Below, piece by piece: positions 57,632 to 64,000 of a DNA stretch of 64,000 nucleotides (within the stretch, counting starts at the first letter, position 1; every line of letters starts with the position of its first letter). Below the pieces are notes generated by a model, which was not told where the DNA came from, searched no databases, and saw only the letters and a program-made list of their open reading frames with translations. Source of the DNA: JAFAMS01 sp049520515. GTDB lineage: Bacteria; Vulcanimicrobiota; Vulcanimicrobiia; Vulcanimicrobiales; Vulcanimicrobiaceae. Position numbers and translations under genes: made by a program. The stretch lies in contig JBEKPS010000011.1 of assembly GCA_049520515.1 (NCBI GenBank), positions 1-64,000 on the forward strand, read 5' to 3'.

Positions 57632-59287
57632 CTAACTGCTCCAACCCTTAGCGAGCTCAATCAGTGCACGCGCAACGTCGCCGCCTTTTTCGCGCATTGG
57701 CGATCGCGCAATAGGATATGTTCCCGGCTCCACAACCGTCAAGTAGTTGTGCATGGATAGCGAACGGTTGCGCGTCGTTGTGCGGTTCTTGCGATCAAGC
57801 AAGTGAGCGAACTTCAAGCCCAGTTTCAACTGCGCTTCAAGAACCTCAACCTCTCCGACGTCGAGAAACTCAATCGGTTCGCAATCTGCCAGCAACGACT
57901 TGTACGGTTCTTGCTCGAGTAGATGCAGGATAAGGTAGATTCTTGGCCACTCATTTGGCGCAACGAGCACAGGATATATTTTTTGCCCTTCTAATCGGGG
58001 AACGCCCGGTAGCAAATTTCGAGCACGAAATGCTGCAATGTTATCTCGTAGCTGCTCAAGTTTCTCGATGACGCCCAGACGCAAGTCCTCCACAATCACA
58101 TATTCATCGAGCTTCAACACCGAACCGACGAGCTGCATCCGTTTTGCGACTACTTCGATGAATATGGCGCTTCCATCTTCGGCGACGATGACATCGGTGC
58201 TGCGGCCGCCACTAAACGGAACGTCCGCCCACAATTCAGCGTCGGCCCGTCCGGCGTAACCGCTGCGGAATCGATCTTCGACGTAATGCTGAAAGAAGTG
58301 CCCGTATAAAGTCGAGAATTGGGTGTTTCGTTTGCCGTAGCCGTCGAACAACTCGAAGTACGCCCCATCACCGAGCATGTTTGCGACGAAGAACGGCGAT
58401 GGCATGAATGATAGATCGTCGGCAACCAGCGGTGTCTTCCAGATCGGCCCAGCTCCAGCGAATGACAGCGACGACTCTTTACTCCACGCGCCTCGCGCCT
58501 GCGAAATGCTCACGGTGTGCCTGCTGAGCCAAGCTTGCATAACGGTTTTGTCAGTAATTCCCTGAGTCGACAGCCACGTTTCGGGATCGAACCCTGCTCC
58601 CTGCTGCAGAACGTCATTCCACGTTCTCATATTGGCCGCGCGCGCGAGCGTCAGATAGGTCGCTGCAGCGAATTTTTCAGGCGTCAGGCTCGTAAACGAT
58701 TCGAAATCGCTCCGTGGACGAAGTTCGCCGAGATATTCCGTCGCGCGTGCGGATTCGCTCCATTCAAAGAACGCGGCGGTCCGTGCGATCAGGTCGTGCG
58801 GATTCTGCTGCTGCGCGAGGATCGAACGAAGCTCAGTGGCCAGGAAATCCTTGGCTCCGTGGACGGGGTTCTCCGGATTGAGTTCGTTTGTGACCAGCTC
58901 ATTCGCGGCGAGAACTGCCTTGTGGAATACATCCGCGAACTCTAGATCCGACAGCAAAGTCCCAGGCGCAACCTCGTTGACGGCTGCGATCCGCAAGATC
59001 GCAAGCAGCGACTCTCGCGTGTAGAGCCGTCGACGCGGATCTTGCATGATTGAAGCGATCCCGGGTCCGTAGAGAAGCGGGTAGCCGAACTCGCGAAAGA
59101 GCCGCGCCTGATGTTCGGGATCTTCGATCCCGTGCTGCCAGGATAGGGCAGCAATCCCGATGCATCGCGTACCCACCAATTTCCAGTTGGGAACGCGAAC
59201 GAATTCGACAAGCTTCTCGAGGCTCGCGGGTTCGCCAAAAATATCGGAATAGATGACAGGGGTCAGGACGACGTTGGTAGAGGGCAT
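57632..59287 (-). CDS. large protein with PD-(D/E)XK-nuclease-like segment, function unknown
   Basis: A 551-residue soluble protein I cannot place in a named family. The C-terminal half has a segment that looks like the core of a restriction-endonuclease fold: YAGRADAELWADVPF, then STDVIVAEDGSAIFIEVVAK. In PD-(D/E)XK proteins the order is SDxIV...xxFIExK; here Asp and Glu are present but the Lys position is Val (EVV), with a Lys two residues later. The N-terminal half is helical and has no motif I recognise. It starts at ATG 59287 and lies beside the SIR2 pseudogene in the same direction, 18 bases apart. Confidence 0.65.
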   Translation of the reverse strand: MPSTNVVLTPVIYSDIFGEPASLEKLVEFVRVPNWKLVGTRCIGIAALSWQHGIEDPEHQARLFREFGYPLLYGPGIASIMQDPRRRLYTRESLLAILRIAAVNEVAPGTLLSDLEFADVFHKAVLAANELVTNELNPENPVHGAKDFLATELRSILAQQQNPHDLIARTAAFFEWSESARATEYLGELRPRSDFESFTSLTPEKFAAATYLTLARAANMRTWNDVLQQGAGFDPETWLSTQGITDKTVMQAWLSRHTVSISQARGAWSKESSLSFAGAGPIWKTPLVADDLSFMPSPFFVANMLGDGAYFELFDGYGKRNTQFSTLYGHFFQHYVEDRFRSGYAGRADAELWADVPFSGGRSTDVIVAEDGSAIFIEVVAKRMQLVGSVLKLDEYVIVEDLRLGVIEKLEQLRDNIAAFRARNLLPGVPRLEGQKIYPVLVAPNEWPRIYLILHLLEQEPYKSLLADCEPIEFLDVGEVEVLEAQLKLGLKFAHLLDRKNRTTTRNRSLSMHNYLTVVEPGTYPIARSPMREKGGDVARALIELAKGWSS

Positions 59288-59839
59288 ACGACCAAGGCTC
59301 CGCGTGCGAAATTCGTGACCATCCTCGTGACCAGTGCTGTCACTATATAAAAGAAGGCCTCATTGGTAGAACACACCATTAGCGCCTACGGAGCTTCCTC
59401 GTAACGAGTAAAAAGATAGTCGCGATCCATAAGGTAGGGACGCTCAAAGTGCGATCGGCAGACGCGGTGTCCAGACGCCAATATCCAAAGCGCTTTCTTG
59501 TGGCAACGTGCGCTCAAATCGCGTTTCAGAGATTCGCAAGTCGAATTTCGCTGGCCCTTGGGGATCAGGCGAAATGTAGCGCCCCGTCGCGACAATTCGA
59601 TCACCCTCGTCTAAAAATGGCAAACGTCCGGGGACTCGCCAGGACATGACGACTTCGCCCTGTGACCTGTCAGAGCTAGATTGGCTGGATTCGCTAGAAG
59701 AGTGCATCAATGAAGCGCGCGCTTCGCGAGAATGCTGGGATGCCATTCGGTCAAGTCTCATACGTGGATTTGGTGACGACAAAACTAAATCGACATCGCG
59801 GCGCCGCCTCGCTTTTCAAAATCGAGGATGTACGCGGCA
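59288..59839. other. intergenic stretch with one possible small gene (59444-59647, minus)
   Basis: About 550 bases without a convincing gene. The best candidate is a minus-strand frame from ATG 59647 to 59444, 67 residues, reading MSWRVPGRLPFLDEGDRIVA and ending in FDLRISETRFER then WTPRLPIAL; it has a plausible composition but a weak ribosome-binding site, and the frame is open further up to 59782. The rest is lower in GC than the chromosomal part and shows nothing else. Confidence 0.35.
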
Positions 59840-60439
59840 CTATAGACTGTACAGGCTCGAAACAGCCGTTCGAAGATCCGTCAGCTTTGGGTTTCCGTTG
59901 TCAAACACACTCAATGCTGCATCAAAACTTGCAAAGGTGCGCGATGACGAGACACTAGGCGCGCCTGCAATAACTACAAGCGAATTTCCTCGCTCCTCGA
60001 ATTTGGTGGCGCCGTGGTAAGCATTAAAAACCAGGTGAGCCGACCATACGACGTCCGCAACAAAAGTGTCGGAATTGAGGCGAAGTTCATTGCTCGGCCC
60101 GGAGAACTGAAATTCTGGCGTCAGGTGCATAAAATAAAAGCCGTCGAGGCCAGCCTTTTTCATGGCTTTCGCCTCGGCATATGTGTGCACAAGGGAGCAT
60201 CGCAGCGCCCAAATCTTCGCAGAGTCATAGCGAGCGTCGATCTGCTTAAGAAAGCCATCAACAACCGCTTTGTAGTTTTCTTCGATACCGCCCGGTTTCG
60301 CCGACGCCAAGTACGCTAAGTAATCGAGCACGCAAAGGCTTAGCGTGTTTGCGCCCATCAACGAGCGTCCACGAATCGCGCGTAACACGTCTCCGACAGC
60401 TAGATCGAAGAAGTTCTTTCTCATGTCATCGGATTTCAT
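59840..60439 (-). CDS. HEPN-like protein (putative), second gene of a two-gene operon
   Basis: A 199-residue soluble, mostly helical protein. The segment IWALRCSLVHTYAEAKAMKK contains R-x4-H in a helix, the pattern of HEPN ribonucleases (typically LRNxLVHxY). The C-terminal half is beta-rich (FYFMHLTPEFQFSG, NSLVVIAGAPSV). ATG 60439 overlaps the stop of the upstream gene (ATGA), so both are made together. HEPN proteins are frequent toxins or defence effectors; whether this one cuts RNA is unknown, and the motif alone could be chance. Confidence 0.55.
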   Translation of the reverse strand: MKSDDMRKNFFDLAVGDVLRAIRGRSLMGANTLSLCVLDYLAYLASAKPGGIEENYKAVVDGFLKQIDARYDSAKIWALRCSLVHTYAEAKAMKKAGLDGFYFMHLTPEFQFSGPSNELRLNSDTFVADVVWSAHLVFNAYHGATKFEERGNSLVVIAGAPSVSSSRTFASFDAALSVFDNGNPKLTDLRTAVSSLYSL

Positions 60440-61392
60440 ATCACAGCGTCCTCGGTTTTTAGCTCAAAGAACGAGAGATCAGCTTCCTTATTAGCTAGGC
60501 GACAGAAAGCTATCAATCCGATGAGGTTCCCGACAAGAGATAGCGTCACGTTGTGCACCGTCAAATGGTCGAGCGATAGTTCCGTCGCCCTTTGGTACCA
60601 ACCAAAGGCGTCTTTCAATTCCACAGCGATTTCGAGCCCCGGCTGCTGCAGCGGATTCATGGCCTGCGCTAAGCTTAGGTAATCGTCGCTACTCCCGAAG
60701 CGCGCTCCCATAGGGCGATGCCTTCCGACGCCGAGCGCTTCAAAGTACTGAGCATCAAGATATTCTATACGCGGCTCGCCAACTGCAGCCGCAATCTTCG
60801 CTACCTCGCCAAGTAAAGATTTGAATTGCTCCTCTGGTAGCAGTGACGCGTCATGCTGGGGGTACACCAGATAGCGCACCGCCTCAATGTAGGCGAGTAC
60901 GTGAAGTTGCCGCGCATTTAGTGACTCGACCTTGATGCAGGCGTCGTGTAGAAGGTTACTGAGCGTTGAACCGTCGGAGGACGCGAGGCGCGCAGCAACT
61001 ATCGTTGCAAGATCGCGATGAACTTCCGTCGAGTCGGTCGTGCTCGCCGTAATAATCGCCGCCTCGAGGACGCGCGCGACCGATGGACTCGAGAGCGCAT
61101 GTTCGATTTGTTCGTTGGTCAGCTTCTCTTCGTCACGAAAGCGAACAATGCGCTCCGCCAACTCCTCGCTGTATGCAACCGCATTCCTAACGGCAGCTCC
61201 TTTCGCCCCAACGGGGTCGTTCTTTATTCTGTCCCAGAGCCGAAAACAACCGGCCTTAACAAGGTCGTAGGCAACGTGGTCCCCGAGCATTTGCAGAGGT
61301 CCCTTGACCTGCTCGACAATGACGAGAATGTTTTGCGGATCTATTACCGGCGGGAGAATCGGCACGCCATTTAATTCGTGCCGAACAGCCAC
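60436..61392 (-). CDS. hypothetical protein, possibly LPO_1073/Vpar_1526-like
   Basis: A 318-residue, mainly helical protein. The middle reads DLATIVAARLASSDGSTLSN then LHDACIKVESLNARQLHVLA, which reminds me of the LPO_1073/Vpar_1526 group of uncharacterised proteins, where a ribosome-unrelated helical core has the LxxAxxxxxxLxxxQLxxLA pattern. The C-terminal 70 residues contain a hydrophobic helix (LTVHNVTLSLVGNLIGLIAF). The start is GTG 61392, with GTG 61365 possible. It forms a two-gene operon with the HEPN-like gene and may be its partner or immunity protein. Confidence 0.55.
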   Translation of the reverse strand: MAVRHELNGVPILPPVIDPQNILVIVEQVKGPLQMLGDHVAYDLVKAGCFRLWDRIKNDPVGAKGAAVRNAVAYSEELAERIVRFRDEEKLTNEQIEHALSSPSVARVLEAAIITASTTDSTEVHRDLATIVAARLASSDGSTLSNLLHDACIKVESLNARQLHVLAYIEAVRYLVYPQHDASLLPEEQFKSLLGEVAKIAAAVGEPRIEYLDAQYFEALGVGRHRPMGARFGSSDDYLSLAQAMNPLQQPGLEIAVELKDAFGWYQRATELSLDHLTVHNVTLSLVGNLIGLIAFCRLANKEADLSFFELKTEDAVI

Positions 61393-61528
61393 GGAACCGC
61401 CACGTGGAATGTCGACACTTTTTGAGCCGGTTATCGTGCAAATCGAGCCGGAAGAACGCAGTCGGCGGCGAATTGTTTTTCCATCTGAGTGTATCTCGGT
61501 TACTTTCTCTGAAGAAGGGTGTAGAACT

Positions 61529-62965
61529 GTGCGACTGCAGCGGGTTTGTCAGTCACTTTCTTTGCCGTTACTTCTTGCGGCAATGTTCGCGCGGTGTCTC
61601 GCACCGACGCCGGTGAATGCTGACATTATTAGCGATGTGTCTGGGGCAATTGGAAGTCTAACGGTCGGCGGCATAATGTCGCAAATTCAGACTACGGGAT
61701 CCAATCTGATCAATCAGGCCTCTTCAAACGGTTCCATGTTGGAATTTCAGGCGGGCAATCAAATGAACATTTTGCTCGCAAACTCAAACGATCTTCTCAC
61801 GAGTCAATCGAATACCGTATTCGGGCAATTGAGCCATGATGAACAAGTAGCACTGGCAACGGCCTGGCAGGCTAGTCAGACTGCTCAAAATGCTGCATAT
61901 GCAAATGCGTGGCTCTTGCAAAACGTGACGGTCGTAGACGTCTCGGGACTGGAGAACAACCTTCCTTTTGTCACGCAGCAGCCGATTTTCGTGCAAGCTG
62001 TGGCCGGCACGGTCATGGTGCAGGGCGGATCGTATCAGCTCGTAGTGGTCGGATCGCACATGGGTTTAACCGACAACACGGACCGAACCACGTATTCTTT
62101 GAAAGTCAATGGCCAGGATGTACCGCTCGTCGCGAGTTCTGTTCGGCGAAACGTTGAATCTCTGAGTTTGGCGTCAGCGAGCATCGATCGTCTTTTTGCT
62201 GCCAAAGCGGCTATCTTTGCGGATGCGGTTCTTACGATTCACAACGACCATCTATATCCGCGCCAATTTTTTAACAAGGGCGGCTGGGGCCATACCGATC
62301 TCGCAGTCCCATTGAAGTTGGCGCTTTACTCCTTAGATGCAGGTACAGTTACCGTGCGCTACACTCGACCCGTATATGGCTGGGCAGACATCGGATGGGC
62401 CTTTAGCACGGGCTATATGGCGCTTACGGGAAATTGCGCGGGCCATCCCAGTCCTCCGTGCCAGGTATCAGCATCCTGGGGCACTGGCGGAGGTGGAACG
62501 ACCAGCCCCAGCCTTAATGACGTGATATTTACAACGTGGCAAGTTCAGGGTTGTCAGTCGGCCAATAACACCTGTGGATGGTCGCAAGGCTCGGGTTGTA
62601 ATATACAAAATAATGGAACGACGTTAAATTGTATGGAACAAACTACGAGTTATCCGGTACAGCTAGATTTTGGAGCTAAAGAATCGAAATATGAGATTGT
62701 TGGCGATTCGGACACCGTAATTACACAAGACGTTAATTACGGCCAGCCTTTCAAGGTTTCGGTACCCAAGGACACCTCGCGAGTTGAAATAAGCGGTACT
62801 ATTTCGATCGGCGGAGCTAACGGAACATTCGATTTGCCTGCGCCCTTGGCCGGCTCAATCTTCGGGGTGCCGATAACAAGCGTTCCTTCAGATGTGATTA
62901 CTTACACGTGGCCAACATCGCGTCCGGATAGCGGTTTCGCACTCGCTTCTCTGGTAGGTAACTAA
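61529..62965 (+). CDS. secreted protein of unknown function
   Basis: A 478-residue exported protein, the only plus-strand gene of the island part. The signal peptide is VRLQRVCQSLSLPLLLAAMF, cleaved after about APTPVNA. Residues 35-140 are Gln/Asn/Ser/Ala-rich helix (SNLINQASSNGSMLEFQAGN, VALATAWQASQTAQNAAYAN). The middle is beta-rich, and a Cys-rich Gly/Thr/Asn stretch follows (GNCAGHPSPPCQ, QGCQSANNTCGW, GSGCNIQNNGTTLNC), with six or more Cys likely in disulfides. AAGGG nine bases before GTG 61529 supports the start. Codon use is more AT-rich than the chromosome, consistent with transfer. No family recognised. Confidence 0.7.
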   Translation: MRLQRVCQSLSLPLLLAAMFARCLAPTPVNADIISDVSGAIGSLTVGGIMSQIQTTGSNLINQASSNGSMLEFQAGNQMNILLANSNDLLTSQSNTVFGQLSHDEQVALATAWQASQTAQNAAYANAWLLQNVTVVDVSGLENNLPFVTQQPIFVQAVAGTVMVQGGSYQLVVVGSHMGLTDNTDRTTYSLKVNGQDVPLVASSVRRNVESLSLASASIDRLFAAKAAIFADAVLTIHNDHLYPRQFFNKGGWGHTDLAVPLKLALYSLDAGTVTVRYTRPVYGWADIGWAFSTGYMALTGNCAGHPSPPCQVSASWGTGGGGTTSPSLNDVIFTTWQVQGCQSANNTCGWSQGSGCNIQNNGTTLNCMEQTTSYPVQLDFGAKESKYEIVGDSDTVITQDVNYGQPFKVSVPKDTSRVEISGTISIGGANGTFDLPAPLAGSIFGVPITSVPSDVITYTWPTSRPDSGFALASLVGN

Positions 62966-63171
62966 ACAAAGGACTAAGGTGCTCTTTATCCCATTGGTGC
63001 CGTTTAGAATTGAGCCCGTCCACTAAAAGGAGCACTGCCTCGGCGAGCTCCATATAGAACCGCTCGACTAGCCCTCTCGAGGGCCGACAAAGGCGAGCAT
63101 GTTCCCAAGAAGACTGGGCTGCAGAGCGGACCGCGGAACGGCCATCGGATTCTGTAGTGTTCGTCGGGTTC

Positions 63172-64000
63172 TCATCCTAGGACACACTTGTGCAGTTCAG
63201 AGTAGACGGTCATTTCGGACGTCAATAGGTCGGCCAAAACGTCCCTCTCAAACGCCCTAGCGTCACCGCCAGTTTGCCTTAATCCTAGTGTCGCTCGAAT
63301 ACCGTTGTACGTTTCGCCGGCAGCTGATCGGATATCGTCAGCTGGGTTGCCTCTTTGGACACTGGCCTTCAGTGAGTCCTCAAGGGCCTTCTTCACGTCC
63401 GCGAACGCGGCAGGGTTCCCATAGCGGTTACAGAGCGCCTGGAGTACTTCGTCATCATAAAGGTAGTTTTCCAACGCGCGACGCCCGAGAACTCTCACTC
63501 CTTTCCTCTCGAGCTCAAGAACTTCGTGATTCGAAAGATCGTCACGATCACGAACGCGTCGGACGTCAATGCCCTTGGCTAGCGTAGCCATGACGGTCAG
63601 AAAACCTTGGCGATCGCTCTCAATATCTTTCGAGCTGCCTCCAGAAACAAATTTAACGTCGTCGACCACACCGCTGAATATTTTCTCGTAGCATCTTGCA
63701 TCGTGATCCGCGTTCCTGCCGGCGTTGGCACCGGCTGGCGAGCCTTCACATACTATTACAATCGAGGGTGCAACCAACTCGGAAAGATCGGCTACAGCAA
63801 CATTCAACACGCGCTCCCAGAGGCCCCGATTAGGCACGGATGGGTTCAATGTTACCTGCGATCCAAAGTCGTATCCGTCAAACTCTAAGAACGTAACGCT
63901 CGCGCTGTCTTCTTTTGCCAGCGATCTCGCTCGTTTCAACATACCAATCGAGTGAGTGGCGATCCACAGCTGCGCGTTGGGCGGAATAATCGCTAAGAGT
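63172..64000 (-). CDS. AAA ATPase with TOPRIM-like C-terminus (OLD/DUF4435-like), 5' part beyond window
   Basis: C-terminal about 275 residues of a larger ATPase running off the right edge. At the edge the frame reads PPNAQLWIATHSIGMLKRAR, the H-loop of SMC/ABC-like AAA_21 ATPases; the Walker motifs are outside. A TOPRIM-like domain follows: IVIVCEGSPAG (acidic residue), NADHDARCYEKIF (D-x-D-like), KFVSGGSSKDIE and the typical RRALENYLYDDEVL. OLD-family and related proteins with this layout are phage-defence nucleases. The ATG at 63942 is internal, not a start. Confidence 0.75.
   Translation of the reverse strand, partial: LLAIIPPNAQLWIATHSIGMLKRARSLAKEDSASVTFLEFDGYDFGSQVTLNPSVPNRGLWERVLNVAVADLSELVAPSIVIVCEGSPAGANAGRNADHDARCYEKIFSGVVDDVKFVSGGSSKDIESDRQGFLTVMATLAKGIDVRRVRDRDDLSNHEVLELERKGVRVLGRRALENYLYDDEVLQALCNRYGNPAAFADVKKALEDSLKASVQRGNPADDIRSAAGETYNGIRATLGLRQTGGDARAFERDVLADLLTSEMTVYSELHKCVLG

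Noticed and set aside
62966..63171. Possible small gene between the secreted protein and the AAA/TOPRIM gene
   Set aside because: Only short frames without a ribosome-binding site or recognisable composition are present.
1..64000. CRISPR arrays, rRNA operons, complete tRNAs, IS elements
   Set aside because: No regularly spaced direct repeats, no rRNA-like sequence, no intact cloverleaf and no transposase or integrase reading frame were seen.

Overview
The window is gene-dense, GC-rich bacterial DNA. Many neighbouring genes overlap by 1-8 bases (ATGA, TAATG or GTGA junctions), so much of it is probably transcribed as long operons. A chaperone-usher pair, an RND pump, Tat and Sec signal peptides and a lipoprotein-type PBP4 point to a diderm (outer-membrane) bacterium. 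MqnB and MqnD point to menaquinone made by the futalosine route. No rRNA or universal marker gene is present, so I do not assign a phylum; a deep-branching environmental lineage such as Eremiobacterota (WPS-2) is only a guess.

Layout. 1-3541: operon queD(partial)-queE-mqnB-mqnD-namZ (7-deazaguanine precursor, menaquinone, peptidoglycan recycling). 3535-10139: PilZ protein, GlcD/GlcE, an Fsr-type MFS transporter divergent from PepP, and a TIGR01777 epimerase. 10131-13556: TrxB, an HTH plus metallo-beta-lactamase fusion, PdxA, secreted cupin. 13564-22167 (minus strand): seven-gene run of malic enzyme, response regulator, secreted YncE/phosphoesterase, pentein-fold protein, ABC-2 exporter ATPase and permease, TlpA-like redoxin with TPR. 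22239-23487: PcaC-like protein and a lactonase-like MBL protein. 23512-32581 (minus strand): six-gene run of SDR, GT39-like glycosyltransferase, M1 peptidase with HEAT repeats, PBP4, TldD, TldE. 33359-41642 (minus strand): aconitase, PEP mutase/isocitrate lyase-family lyase, DHA2 MFS pump, RND pump. 41678-47383: NitT/TauT-type ABC importer with two tandem binding proteins and a MmgE/PrpD protein. 47375-54786: SDR and zinc alcohol dehydrogenase (divergent), chaperone-usher pair, GNAT, several small genes, Thivi_2564 and HdeD membrane proteins.

From about 54.8 kb the character changes. A 23-base tRNA-Leu-like core, a decayed glyoxalase, and the 3' half of a tRNA-Leu(GAG) broken at the anticodon loop mark the edge of an integrated element. 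To its right lie a SIR2-family gene broken by two frameshifts and a stop, a large protein with a PD-(D/E)XK-like segment, a two-gene operon with a HEPN-like protein, an unusual secreted protein, and the C-terminal part of an AAA/TOPRIM (OLD-like) ATPase that runs off the right edge. This looks like a defence-type genomic island.

The observations I rate highest are: (i) a repeated leader with covarying hairpins placed directly on the start codons of trxB and the lactonase-like gene, with the ribosome-binding site inside a stem; (ii) the tRNA-Leu-anchored island and its unrecognised nuclease-like and HEPN-like genes; (iii) two genes whose only sensible start is CTG; (iv) a DDAH/pentein-fold protein that appears to lack both catalytic residues.
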